This document shows positions 44,820 to 53,580 of a DNA stretch of 64,000 nt, piece after piece. How positions within the stretch are numbered: the stretch's first letter is position 1; each line of letters opens with the position of its first letter. This DNA comes from Dehalococcoidales bacterium (GTDB lineage: Bacteria > Chloroflexota > Dehalococcoidia > Dehalococcoidales > UBA3254). A program made the translations under genes and the position numbers. Where the stretch lies: positions 29,617 to 93,616 of the forward strand of contig JAFGOB010000088.1 in assembly GCA_016926695.1 (NCBI GenBank), in the 5' to 3' direction. The notes beneath the pieces were generated by a model. It was not told where the DNA came from, ran no database searches, and saw only the letters and a program-made list of their open reading frames with translations.

Positions 44820-46184
44820 GTGATAGAACGATATTCCCGGCCTGCGATGAAACGGGTCTGGTCGGATGAAAACAAGTTCAACAAATGGCTGGAAGTGGAA
44901 ATTGCTGTTTGCGATGCATGGTCGGAGCTGGGTGTGGTACCCAGAAAAGCTATTCCCAAAATCAAGCTGGCCCGCTGCAATATAAAGCGCATGGAAGAAA
45001 TTCTCAGAGAGACGCACCATGACATGACAGCTTTCCTGGGGGCGGTTGCCGAGAGCGTCGGCGAAGAGTCCCGTTTTATACACCTCGGACTGACCTCATC
45101 CGACGTTATGGATACAGCCACCAGCCTGCAACTGGTAGAAGCGACGGACATACTGGCTGAGGATATCAAGGAGGTCATCGAAATTATTGCCCGACGGGCT
45201 ATCGAGTTTAAATATACCATCATGATCGGACGCACGCACGGCGTTCATGCCGAGCCCATCACCTTCGGCCTGAAACTGGCAGTATGGATGGATGAAATGC
45301 GGCGCAACCAGCGCCGCCTGGCCGAAGCGCGCAAAGTTATCGCGGTGGGAAAGATCTCGGGAGCGGTCGGGACTTACGCCACAGTGACACCGGAAGTGGA
45401 AGAAAAGGCCTGCGCCAAACTAAACCTTCAGCCCGCTCCCATTTCAACGCAGGTCCTGCAGCGAGACCGTCATGCCCAGTTTGTGACCACCCTGGCGGTG
45501 ATTGCCAGCTCGCTGGACAAGTTCGCTACCGAGCTCCGCGCCCTGCAAAAAACCGAGGTACACGAGGTAGAAGAGCCTTTTTCCTCCGGCCAGACCGGTT
45601 CTTCAGCCATGCCCCATAAACGTAATCCGGAACTGGGTGAGAGGATCAGCGGCCTGGCCCGTTTGATCAGGGGACATTCCATTACCGCCCTGGAAAATAT
45701 GGCCCTCTGGCATGAAAGAGACATAAGCCACTCATCCAACGAGAGACTTATACTTCCGGACTCCTGCCTGGCTCTCGACTATATTCTCAACCTTTTCGCA
45801 TCCGTTATGAACGGTCTCCAGGTCTTTCCGGCGAGGATGAAGAAGAACATGGAGTTGACCCGCGGTCTGGTCTTTTCTCAGAGGGTTATGCTGGCCCTCA
45901 TTGAAAAAGGATTGAGCAGGCAGAAAGCCTACGAACTGGTACAGAGAAATGCCATGAAAGCCTGGACGGGCAGCCGTAATTTCCTGACCCTGCTCAAACA
46001 CGATACCGAGGTCACGGCGGCAATAAAAGCACAGGACCTTGAGGCTATCTTCGACTACCAGTATTACCTGGGACACGTTAATGAAATATTTAACAGATTG
46101 GGACTGACCGAAGCGCAGTGGAGAGACAAGTCCGTAAAAACAGCTCTAAGCCAGCTAGCGCCCAGGTCTATCCAATCAAATTAA
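44820..46184 (+). CDS. purB: Adenylosuccinate lyase
   Basis: Removes fumarate from SAICAR and from adenylosuccinate. The 454-residue protein starts MIERYSRPAMKRVWSDENKFNKWLEVE (MIERYSRPAMKRVWSDENKF) with a GTG codon 7 bases after AGGAG. It has the fumarase-family motifs FIHLGLTSSDVMDTA near 81, GRTHGVHAEPITFGLK near 138, and the signature SGQTGSSAMPHKRNPE near 257. Standard length. Directly downstream of purE with a 3-base gap and followed after 15 bases by purC, so purE-purB-purC form a tight unit. Confidence 0.96.
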   Translation: MIERYSRPAMKRVWSDENKFNKWLEVEIAVCDAWSELGVVPRKAIPKIKLARCNIKRMEEILRETHHDMTAFLGAVAESVGEESRFIHLGLTSSDVMDTATSLQLVEATDILAEDIKEVIEIIARRAIEFKYTIMIGRTHGVHAEPITFGLKLAVWMDEMRRNQRRLAEARKVIAVGKISGAVGTYATVTPEVEEKACAKLNLQPAPISTQVLQRDRHAQFVTTLAVIASSLDKFATELRALQKTEVHEVEEPFSSGQTGSSAMPHKRNPELGERISGLARLIRGHSITALENMALWHERDISHSSNERLILPDSCLALDYILNLFASVMNGLQVFPARMKKNMELTRGLVFSQRVMLALIEKGLSRQKAYELVQRNAMKAWTGSRNFLTLLKHDTEVTAAIKAQDLEAIFDYQYYLGHVNEIFNRLGLTEAQWRDKSVKTALSQLAPRSIQSN

Positions 46185-46199
46185 AAAACGGGGGTAAGT

Positions 46200-47120
46200 A
46201 TGATTACCGAATCACCGTCAGTATTGCTCAAGACCAGATTACCTATTCCGCTATTTGGCCGGGGCAAAGTGAGGGACACCTATGATTTAGGAGATATCTT
46301 ACTCATTATCGCGACTGACCGCATATCGGCTTTTGACGTTGTATTGCCCTGCGGCATTCCCGATAAAGGAAAAGTCCTCACCAAGATGTCCGCCTTCTGG
46401 TTCGAACAAACCAAAAAAATCGTACCCAATCACCTGATCGAGCCTCTGGAAGACCTGAAAAGGCTGGACGATTATATCGCAGTTAAAAAACGTTTCAAAT
46501 ACCCGGACTGTTTGATCGGGCGTTCCATGCTGGTCAAGAAGATGGCCCGTATAAACGTGGAATGCGTGGTCCGCGGCTACCTGGCAGGTTCCGCCTGGGA
46601 GGATTATAAAAAGACGGGCACGGCTTTCGGACATCCGCTGCCCAAGGGTCTACTTGAGAGCCAGGAGCTGCCGGAACCGATTTTCACTCCCACCACCAAG
46701 GCCGAGAAAGGTCATGACAAACCCCTGTCTATGCCTGAAATGAAAGATGTCGTGGACGCCACCCTGGCGGAGGAAATGAAACGCACCAGCCTGTCTGTCT
46801 ATAACTATGCGCGTGACTACGCCAGGTCTAAAGGAATAATAATCGCCGATACCAAGATGGAATTCGGACTGAACGGCAATAAGCTTATCCTGATTGATGA
46901 ACTGCTAACGCCGGACTCATCCCGCTTCTGGGATATGGAGTACTATAAAGTCGGGCAGTCACAGCCCAGCTATGATAAACAGCCGGTAAGAGACTGGCTT
47001 GCCAATTCCGGCTGGAACAGGGAGCCTCCCGCTCCCATGCTGCCGGCCGATGTGGTCCATTCGACCGCTCTGCTTTACAGCAAAGCCTACGAACGTCTTA
47101 CCGGAGAAACACTTGGATAG
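46200..47120 (+). CDS. purC: Phosphoribosylaminoimidazole-succinocarboxamide synthase
   Basis: Joins CAIR with aspartate to give SAICAR. The 306-residue protein is of the longer type: GRGKVRDTYDLGDILLIIATDRISAFDVVLP (in parts: GKVRDTYDLGD, IATDRISAFDVVLP), VECVVRGYLAGSAWEDY near 120, TTKAEKGHDKPLS near 160, DTKMEFGL near 218 and LIDELLTPDSSRFW near 230. All substrate-binding motifs are intact. Last gene of the purE-purB-purC unit. Confidence 0.96.
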   Translation: MITESPSVLLKTRLPIPLFGRGKVRDTYDLGDILLIIATDRISAFDVVLPCGIPDKGKVLTKMSAFWFEQTKKIVPNHLIEPLEDLKRLDDYIAVKKRFKYPDCLIGRSMLVKKMARINVECVVRGYLAGSAWEDYKKTGTAFGHPLPKGLLESQELPEPIFTPTTKAEKGHDKPLSMPEMKDVVDATLAEEMKRTSLSVYNYARDYARSKGIIIADTKMEFGLNGNKLILIDELLTPDSSRFWDMEYYKVGQSQPSYDKQPVRDWLANSGWNREPPAPMLPADVVHSTALLYSKAYERLTGETLG

Positions 47121-47338
47121 GCCCTTCCGCCAGTTAAGGAGGTTGATTGTAGCACATACTTGACACCACAGGCTAATAGATGGTGTATAAGCCAGGCAAT
47201 ATGATAGAGGATAAATTTGGATGCATCGTCAACAACATAACATACATAGCACTTATTTTAACTCGTCATTAATAGTTGTTGATATATATTTTATCATAAT
47301 TAAGTTAATAAAGAAGTAATATTTGTAGAGAGTAATAT

Positions 47339-47926
47339 ATGGTCAGTATAACTGGAATGCCTCCTTTTGAACTTGACCTGCAAACCGAATATCCGGTGCT
47401 GGCCGTTAACATGCGTTATACACATATCGGTTATTCCGGATTCAGAAGAAGTCTGCTCAGGTCCGGCAGCGAGGGCCTTCTGGCTGAAAGACTGCCTTTC
47501 TATACTAAAGAAACATATTTCCTGGTCGGCGACAAAAGCAGCCGATTTCAATGGGTATCCGCCGCGGAATGCAGCAGTTACATACCCGGATTGCCTCAGA
47601 CCGCCTACCCGGTACATACCCCCGGTCGTAAATCACGATACGGGATTAGTAAAAATATCGGAGAGTACGAGAATATGATATATCCAGTGAGACCGTTCAG
47701 TATAACAGGTATTTCCATGGAAGGATTTGATCCGGAAAAGGGATACCCGGTACTCGCCATCGATATGGACCAGTGCATTCCTGAACACGGAGAGCAGGAT
47801 GAGGAAGAAGAGGATCAGATTCCGGAGCAGCCCCAGTCCCAGTCCCTGGCCTTTTTCCTGGTAGGCGACGATAACGGTGAGTTCACCTGGGTTGCCGAAG
47901 ACGAGTGCCGGTTATACCCACTGTAA
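47339..47926 (+). CDS. Unknown protein made of two tandem repeats
   Basis: A 195-residue protein with an internal duplication. Repeat 1 (3-81) and repeat 2 (121-193) share SITG at the start, then YPVLAVNM versus YPVLAIDM, then YFLVGDKSSRFQWVSAAECSSY versus FFLVGDDNGEFTWVAEDECRLY. The linker is Tyr/Pro-rich, and repeat 2 contains an acidic and Gln/Pro-rich insert (EDEEEEDQIPEQPQSQ-like). No signal peptide, no known motif. I do not recognise a family. AGAGAG precedes ATG 47339. Isolated gene between purC and hisB. Confidence 0.7.
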   Translation: MVSITGMPPFELDLQTEYPVLAVNMRYTHIGYSGFRRSLLRSGSEGLLAERLPFYTKETYFLVGDKSSRFQWVSAAECSSYIPGLPQTAYPVHTPGRKSRYGISKNIGEYENMIYPVRPFSITGISMEGFDPEKGYPVLAIDMDQCIPEHGEQDEEEEDQIPEQPQSQSLAFFLVGDDNGEFTWVAEDECRLYPL

Positions 47927-48418
47927 AGATAATAATCCGGCTTTCTATCAGGCACGCTCATCCTGACCTTCTCCCATCAAGGGAGCTGAGCGTATCCCAC
48001 ATCTTCGCTGGACAAGGGGAGAATTGAGGCATTCAGGTTCGAAATTATACCCCTCGATCCATAATAGAATCCTGCGTTTAGTATAGTGCTTCATACCAGG
48101 GTGAGTGTCATCCTGGAGCACCGATTCTTCTTTATTCCTATCGGGGACGGCAACCGCTGGTTGCCGTCCCCGACAGCGAGAAAAGCAGGCGTCGATATCC
48201 AGCATGACAGGGCTACTGTTGTTTAATAGCCTGCCGTCTGACTTAACAAAGATGAGAGTAAAACGAATTTCAACTGAATATAAGTTAAGTAACTTAAAGG
48301 TAAAACCATTGTCTCCAGCGGAGACTTATGGGGAAAGATCAGCATCAAGGGAGAAGGGATGGGAAAGATTTGTCGGCAGATAGAATGGCGGACACTAAGG
48401 TCCGCCATTCTATTTTCC
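47927..48418. other. Gene-free spacer with palindromic repeats
   Basis: This 492-base gap between the duplicated-repeat gene and hisB contains a C-rich fragment CCTTCTCCCATCAAGGGAG (47965-47983), a perfect long palindrome (48141-48173) and flanking text shared with other repeat copies. No credible gene. Confidence 0.55.
48141..48173. repeat. Long perfect palindrome, GGCAACC repeat family
   Basis: TCGGGGACGGCAACC (48141-48155), loop GCT, GGTTGCCGTCCCCGA (48159-48173): a 15-base perfect stem. The core GGCAACC...GGTTGCC also occurs at 6531, 23455 and 52923. Confidence 0.7.
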
Positions 48419-49006
48419 CTATCTTTCCAGCAGGTCCTTGGTGGTGGGAAGCTGGTCGCCCAGCCGCGGGTCAGCCCTTACGGCTATATCCAGCGCCCTG
48501 CCCAGGGCTTTGAAGAGCGCTTCCGCCTTATGATGGTCGTTGGTACCGTGTTTGACGGCGGCATGCAGGTTCATGCGGGCTTCAGCCGCGAAAGATTCGA
48601 GGAAATGCCTTACCATGTCCGAGGGGAAATCCGCCATGTCATTCCCGCTGAAAGGTATATCCAGCACGGTATAAGCCCTGCCGCTGAGATCGACTGCCAC
48701 CTCCACCAGGGCATCATCCATGGGCACTACGGCATATCCCATGCGCACAATACCCCTCTTTTCACCCAGGGCTTCATTGAAGCCTTTGCCCAGGCAGATA
48801 GCCACATCCTCGATCACGTGATGCATATCGGGTCCGTTGGCAGCGCAGTTTATGTCGAATTTACCGTGCTGCGCGAGCTGGGAAAGCAGGTGATCGAACA
48901 TGCGGATGCCCGTGCACATCTCCCATTTACCGCTGCCGTCAATATCCAGCTCAAGGGCTACACTGGTCTCTCCTGTGATCCGTTTGATGACTGATCTTCT
49001 ATTCAT
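48419..49006 (-). CDS. hisB: Imidazoleglycerol-phosphate dehydratase
   Basis: Mn-dependent dehydration of imidazole glycerol phosphate in histidine synthesis. The 195-residue monofunctional protein has [18 protein letters not shown] near 34-52, the metal-binding [12 protein letters not shown] near 65-76 and [13 protein letters not shown], then [15 protein letters not shown] near 165, the second metal repeat. Full length. Its start lies 8 bases inside the end of hisC, so hisC-hisB are coupled. Confidence 0.95.
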   Translation of the reverse strand: MNRRSVIKRITGETSVALELDIDGSGKWEMCTGIRMFDHLLSQLAQHGKFDINCAANGPDMHHVIEDVAICLGKGFNEALGEKRGIVRMGYAVVPMDDALVEVAVDLSGRAYTVLDIPFSGNDMADFPSDMVRHFLESFAAEARMNLHAAVKHGTNDHHKAEALFKALGRALDIAVRADPRLGDQLPTTKDLLER

Positions 49007-50102
49007 CGATTCTCTCTCCTAGCTCTTTCAGGGCCTTAATAATCCTGTCGGTCTGTTCGGGCTTTCCCACGCTGATGCGGAAAAAATTACGTAGAAGCGG
49101 GGTATTATAATAGCGTACCAGAATACCCCTTTTTTCCAATTCGTCCTGTATGTATTTGGCCTGGCCCCTTACCATTTCGATAAGTATAAAATTGGCCTGC
49201 GACGGTATGGGACGCAGGAAGTCCAACCGGAGCAGCATATCATACAGGCGGCCCCGCTCCTCTATCATCTTCCTGATGGTATCCTGAAGATATGGCAGGT
49301 CTTTGAAAGACTCGCGGGCCGCTACCAGTGCCGCCATGTTGATGCTGTAAGGCGGCTTTACTTTCATTAATACAGCGGCTATTTTCAAGGGAAAGATGCC
49401 GTAGCCGATTCGCAGGCCAGCCAGACCCGCCCATTTGCTGAAGGTCCTTAATACGATTAAATTAGGGTACTGTGGCACCATTCCGGCCACGCTGATACCG
49501 CTGAACTCAAAATAGGCCTCGTCGACAACCAGCGGCAGACCGGTAGCTGCCAGCTCCAGTATGTCCTCCCGTGCAATGATCGTGCCGGTGGGATTATTGG
49601 GACTGGTGACGAATATGATGCGCGTCCTGGGCGTTATGGCGGCCTTCACGGCTTCCACATCAACGCTGTAGTCTTTCTTTCTGAGCACGTTGATCACCCT
49701 GCCGCGGCAGACCTCCGTGCAGAAACGGTACATGTCGAAGGTGGGTACGGCGACAATAACCTCATCTCCGGGTTCCACGAAGATACGCAATAATAAATCT
49801 ATCAGCTCATCGCTGCCGTTTCCAGCCACGAGGTATTCTTTTCCCAGACCGACGTACCCGGAAAGCAGCTCCCGCAGCTCAGTCTGGGCGGCGTCAGGGT
49901 AGATATTGAAATAGGGATAGCGGGCCAGGGCTTCCCTTACACGGGGAGAACAGCCATAGGGATTTTCATTGGCATCCAGCTTGATGATATCACTTTCTGC
50001 AATACCCAGCTTGCGGGCGATAACATCCGGCGATTTGGCCGGTGAATATTCACCAAAGCGGTCCATATCTATTTTAACCAGTTTTTCGATTGCTTCAGTC
50101 AT
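48999..50102 (-). CDS. hisC: Histidinol-phosphate aminotransferase
   Basis: PLP-dependent conversion of imidazole acetol phosphate to histidinol phosphate. The 367-residue protein has [19 protein letters not shown] near 38, [13 protein letters not shown] near 93, TSPNNPTGT near 165, [11 protein letters not shown] near 192, the PLP lysine in [17 protein letters not shown] near 222, and a late [17 protein letters not shown] with the phosphate-binding Arg. First gene of the hisC-hisB pair; no other his genes are in the window. Confidence 0.95.
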   Translation of the reverse strand: MTEAIEKLVKIDMDRFGEYSPAKSPDVIARKLGIAESDIIKLDANENPYGCSPRVREALARYPYFNIYPDAAQTELRELLSGYVGLGKEYLVAGNGSDELIDLLLRIFVEPGDEVIVAVPTFDMYRFCTEVCRGRVINVLRKKDYSVDVEAVKAAITPRTRIIFVTSPNNPTGTIIAREDILELAATGLPLVVDEAYFEFSGISVAGMVPQYPNLIVLRTFSKWAGLAGLRIGYGIFPLKIAAVLMKVKPPYSINMAALVAARESFKDLPYLQDTIRKMIEERGRLYDMLLRLDFLRPIPSQANFILIEMVRGQAKYIQDELEKRGILVRYYNTPLLRNFFRISVGKPEQTDRIIKALKELGERIDE

Positions 50103-50349
50103 TCCGATCCCCTGTTGTTATTCGACGGACAGCCAAATTGTAGCACGGAAAAGAAGTCCGGGACAACCGGGTATCCCGCTATGACCTACAGACCAGACCG
50201 GTCATTGGTCGTGTCCTCACGTTATGATATACTTGATAAAACAAATACAATCTTGAGAAAGAGGCCCATAGCGGCATCGTTACTTTCCCTTACCACTCTA
50301 CGGTCCCGGGAATGCGGGCCTTAATATTTAGCAGCGGAGGAGTTCGATC

Positions 50350-51687
50350 GTGGAGAAACAGTGGGCTGAGATGACCCCGGAAGAAAAGCGGTCCAGGAGA
50401 CTGGAACCCTATCTTGATCCTGCCGGAATCAAGTTTAAAAGCAAGGAAGTGGAAAAGCTTTACAAAGAACGGTTAACACGCCTCTTGAAAGTGTATATGA
50501 ACCGTCAGCCGGATCGTGTGCCGGTATCCCTGCCCTCGGGCAACTTCCCGGCCTACTATGCCGGCGGAAACCTCCACAAGGCCATGTATGACGATAAATT
50601 CCTGTCTGAAGCCTGGATCAAATTCCTTCATGATTTCAGCGACTCGATGGACACCATCGCGGGGCCCGGTCTCATTTATTCCGGGTTTGCACTGGAGACG
50701 ATTGACATGAAATTCCTCAAGTGGCCGGGGCACGGGCTGGGGACTGATGTGAGCTCTTTCCAGTACGTTGAAGGCGAGTACATGAAGGCTGATGAATATG
50801 ATGCCCTGCTGGAAGACCCCACGGATTTTGCCATGCGCCGGCTGCTTCCGCGAGGAATAGGAGCCCTCAAGCCGCTGGAAAACCTTACCCCCTTTACCCA
50901 TTTCCTGGGCATGCCCATGTCCATTACCAACCCCTTCTCACGCCCGGACGTCCAGCAGGCCTTTCAGGCGCTGATAGACGCGGGAAAAATCACCCGAAAA
51001 CGAATGGAATATCTGGCAACTTTCAACGAAGCTGCACTGGCTGAAGGTTTTCCTTCCATTAGAGGCGGCATAGCCGTTGCACCCTTCGATACTATCGGCG
51101 ATTCCCTGCGTGGCACACAGGGGGTAATACTGGATATGTACCGCCAGCCGCAGAAATTGCTGGCAGCCATCGACATGATTACACCCAGGCTGATCCGCAA
51201 CACGATTAATTCGGTCAACGATACCGGCGGCATAATGGTCATGTTCCCGCTGCACAAAGGCGATGATACCTTTATGTCCGAAAAACAGTTTGAAAAATTC
51301 TACTGGCCCAGTCTCAAGAAGTTCGCGGATGAGCTGATCAAAGAAGGCATCATGGTGAACATGTTCGCCGAGGGCAAATACCAGCGCAGGCTGGACTACA
51401 TCCATGATTTCCCCAACGGCTGGGTACACTGGATGTTCGACCAGACCAGCATGGCCGATGCCAAGAGGATGGTGGGAAAGACCTGCAGCATCAGCGGCAA
51501 CATACCCTCATCCATTATGTGCACGGGTACGCCCGAAGACATTCGGGAGTACTGCCGCAGGCTGATTGAGACCTGTGCTCCGGGAGGCGGCTACCTGCTG
51601 ACAGGCGGGGCCAGCGCCACGGAAAGCAATCCGGCCAACCTGCGGGCCTTGATGGAAGCCGCACTGAAATACGGTGTGTACAGTTAA
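50350..51687 (+). CDS. Uroporphyrinogen decarboxylase-family (corrinoid methyltransferase-like) protein
   Basis: A 445-residue UROD-fold protein. Members of this broad family outside haem synthesis often act as MtaA/MtbA-type methyltransferases on corrinoid proteins or as O-demethylases. Visible are the N-terminal RLTRLLKVYMNRQPDRVPVS lead-in, the TIM-barrel stretch RDLLPRGIG-like with FTHFLGMPM, and the C-terminal AEGKYQRRLDYIHDFPNG, GKTCSISGNIPSSIM and APGGGYLLTGGAS, the usual late motif. A key zinc-binding set (H-x-C...C) is not obvious. Start GTG 50350 with GGAGG 9 bases upstream. Not in an operon. Confidence 0.82.
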   Translation: MEKQWAEMTPEEKRSRRLEPYLDPAGIKFKSKEVEKLYKERLTRLLKVYMNRQPDRVPVSLPSGNFPAYYAGGNLHKAMYDDKFLSEAWIKFLHDFSDSMDTIAGPGLIYSGFALETIDMKFLKWPGHGLGTDVSSFQYVEGEYMKADEYDALLEDPTDFAMRRLLPRGIGALKPLENLTPFTHFLGMPMSITNPFSRPDVQQAFQALIDAGKITRKRMEYLATFNEAALAEGFPSIRGGIAVAPFDTIGDSLRGTQGVILDMYRQPQKLLAAIDMITPRLIRNTINSVNDTGGIMVMFPLHKGDDTFMSEKQFEKFYWPSLKKFADELIKEGIMVNMFAEGKYQRRLDYIHDFPNGWVHWMFDQTSMADAKRMVGKTCSISGNIPSSIMCTGTPEDIREYCRRLIETCAPGGGYLLTGGASATESNPANLRALMEAALKYGVYS

Positions 51688-51716
51688 GATCGAGGTCCGG
51701 ACAGCATAGATGCGGT

Positions 51717-52037
51717 CTACATGTAATCTTCACGGGCGGGTGAAAACATATCCAGAGCCGATGACTCCTCCAGGGCAGTCACTTTGTGAGGGATTCCGGA
51801 GGGGATAGCCAGGCTGTCCCCCTCCACTACTTCCAGCTTCTCACCCGCCATCTCGATCATCAACCTGCCGGAGCGTAAAAAAACAAGCTGTACATGAGGG
51901 TGGCTGTGATCGGGCAGGACCGCCCCTTTCTCCAGGGTGTGCTCCGTGAGCATCAGGGCGGGATCATGGGCCAGCATCCGGCGTGTTATCCCTTTAAAAG
52001 GACAGGTGATCTTGGCGTCTTTATAGTGAATGAACAC
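51717..52037 (-). CDS. Single-domain cupin protein
   Basis: A 106-residue small barrel. Cupin motif 1 is DHSHPHVQLVFLRSGRLMIEM near 40-60 (His-x-His and Gln/Glu metal ligands) and motif 2 is GDSLAIPSGIPHKVTALE near 72-90. Metal-binding; reaction unknown, since members include sugar isomerases and dioxygenase-like proteins. It converges with the UROD-family gene across 29 bases. Confidence 0.88.
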   Translation of the reverse strand: MFIHYKDAKITCPFKGITRRMLAHDPALMLTEHTLEKGAVLPDHSHPHVQLVFLRSGRLMIEMAGEKLEVVEGDSLAIPSGIPHKVTALEESSALDMFSPAREDYM

Positions 52038-52222
52038 TTGTATTCTCCTTCGTTTGAGAACTCTTTCCGGCAGTATATTCCGGGCCAGCAGGCTGCCGCC
52101 GGGATGAGTGAAATGAGTTTTATACTTAATGACACTATGTATTTTGCATTATAAATGGATTGTCTCAGCCTGGACGTCGCCAGCCGACATGTTGTATATA
52201 CTATATATTGAGGTAAAAATAA

Positions 52223-52798
52223 TCAATCAAGGATTATATCCAGGCCGTTCAGAAGCGATAAGGCTTCCGGCAAAGAAAACCGGGCCTTTTTAAGCGTGTT
52301 GTTTCTCACGTCGATATTGTAGTTTTTAGCCCCCCTGAAATCCGCCAGGCTCAGATCGGTCTTGAAAAAACGGCTGTTTTCAAAGTCCGTGTTCTTAAAT
52401 ACCCCACGGCTCAGACCGGTCTCTATGAAATCTACTTCTTTGGCCTCGCAGTTCACCAGTTTCAGGCCTTCCAGCTTCAGCAGCTTGAAGTTGGAATAGC
52501 TGACCTGGCAATCCCTGAAATCCAGCTCTTCTACATGCTGAGCACGCGTCCAGTCACATCCTATGACCTTGGAGTCCTCAAATTTATCCTCGCTGAAACG
52601 GCTTCCCAGGGGATTGACGGCACTCAAAATACAGCCTTTAAACCGGCAGTTTAGAAACCTGCACTTTACCATCCTGCATTCGACCAGGCTACAGCCCTCG
52701 AACTCGCATTCTTCAAACCGGATCGATTCCAGCTTCTCCTGCGCCAGAGAAACCCCGCTGAATTTTTCGCGGTAGTACGAATCAAGATCGAAACTCAT
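52223..52798 (-). CDS. Pentapeptide-repeat protein
   Basis: A 191-residue right-handed quadrilateral beta-helix protein with about 20 five-residue repeats (A/C-[DN]-L/F-X-X type), e.g. CEFEGCSLVECRMVKCRFLNCRF, LDFRDCQVSYSNFKLLKLEG and FKNTDFENSRFFKTDLSLADF. Some members are quinolone-resistance (Qnr-like) gyrase-binding proteins, but nothing here shows that. The start ATG 52798 (residue 6 of a longer frame) is taken because a TATAAT box (52810-52805) lies only 6 bases before it and no ribosome site is seen. Confidence 0.85.
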   Translation of the reverse strand: MSFDLDSYYREKFSGVSLAQEKLESIRFEECEFEGCSLVECRMVKCRFLNCRFKGCILSAVNPLGSRFSEDKFEDSKVIGCDWTRAQHVEELDFRDCQVSYSNFKLLKLEGLKLVNCEAKEVDFIETGLSRGVFKNTDFENSRFFKTDLSLADFRGAKNYNIDVRNNTLKKARFSLPEALSLLNGLDIILD

Positions 52799-52804
52799 AC
52801 CCGT

Positions 52805-52810
52805 ATTATA
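52805..52810 (-). promoter_or_regulatory. -10 box of a probably leaderless pentapeptide-repeat gene
   Basis: TATAAT on the minus strand (52810-52805), 6 bases before ATG 52798. Transcription would begin at or next to the ATG. Confidence 0.45.
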
Positions 52811-52813
52811 CAC

Positions 52814-53319
52814 CAGCCGCCTGTATTTTTAACTGAAACTCACTTTTTCGTTCTGTTGGGTAATTAAATCAACTGTAAAAAGGTATAAAAACCAAAATCC
52901 ACTCCTCCCTGAGGATGCTGCAGCAACCGCTGGTTGCCGTCTTCCGGCATGACACCTCCAAAGACCTGAAAATGTATCCATAGACCTTTTTGCAGCAACG
53001 CCATACTTCGTATTTGTTTCGGATTTCGTGTTTAGAATTCCGGATTTTTATCTTGAGTATCTCACTCATTTCTCTCCACTCAAAACTCACCACTTGTCCG
53101 TCTCTTGTTTCGGTTCTCATGCATATTGGTGTACTCCTATGGTATAATGTCACTTATACGATATCCGAGCTTTTTAGCGGAACAAAGATATTGTTTAAAA
53201 TAACGCAAAAAAGATGATGTATATTTACCTTGTTCTATCTCAATATGATCGCTAGGAAACAAGGGCTTATTAGCCCAATATTCAATAATCAGGGTATGTT
53301 TTTCCAATGGAGTACTCCT
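52814..53319. other. Spacer with MITE-like copy B and A+T-rich leader
   Basis: This 506-base gap holds the MITE-like element (52874-52994) and then A+T-rich sequence to the small winged-helix gene. A TATAAT box near 53139 could start transcription toward that gene. Nothing else is recognisable. Confidence 0.55.
52874..52994. mobile_element. MITE-like element, copy B
   Basis: A 121-base element with terminal inverted repeats TGTAAAAAGGT (52874-52884) and ACCTTTTTGCA (52984-52994), 10 of 11 paired. The internal left (AAAACCAAAATCCAC) and right (ATGACACCTCCAAAGACCT) blocks match copy A at 39403. The central palindrome differs: GCAACCGCTGGTTGC (52923-52937), a member of the GGCAACC family seen elsewhere in the window. 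Confidence 0.75.
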
Positions 53320-53574
53320 ATGCAGAAATATTTTGAAACACTAAACCGATTAAATAGAATCAGGCACAAAGAAGAAATGTGGATCATACTTAGAACAAAC
53401 CCTCTTTTTAAAGCATTACCTGATTCCACTGATGTAAACGTAAAAACCAACAAAGAATTAGCGATTGAGTTAAGTATGGATTCCGCTAAGGTAAGTGAAG
53501 GTCTGCAATTACTAAAACAGAATGGTTTAGCAAAACTTGATAAGGTTAAACATGGCTGGCGTAAGGCGAATTGA
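53320..53574 (+). CDS. Small winged-helix transcription regulator
   Basis: An 84-residue protein. Residues about 45-82 (TNKELAIELSMDSAKVSEGLQLLKQNGLAKLDKV) form a MarR/ArsR-type winged helix. The first 40 residues (NRIRHKEEMWIILRTNPLFKAL) are helical. ATG 53320 has GGAG 7 bases upstream and is preferred over an in-frame TTG at 53230 or ATG at 53296. It begins the A+T-rich accessory stretch and converges with the transposase gene across 6 bases. Targets unknown. Confidence 0.6.
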   Translation: MQKYFETLNRLNRIRHKEEMWIILRTNPLFKALPDSTDVNVKTNKELAIELSMDSAKVSEGLQLLKQNGLAKLDKVKHGWRKAN

Positions 53575-53580
53575 ATCATT

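Noticed and set aside
48105..48383. 92-codon plus-strand frame before hisB
   Set aside because: It covers the perfect palindrome at 48141-48173 and repeat text, which is not coding.
52874..53580. Terminal inverted repeats of the IS6-like transposase
   Set aside because: The MITE ends (TGTAAAAAGGT) lie upstream of the winged-helix gene and do not recur near 54522 or 55274, so I did not link them to this transposase.
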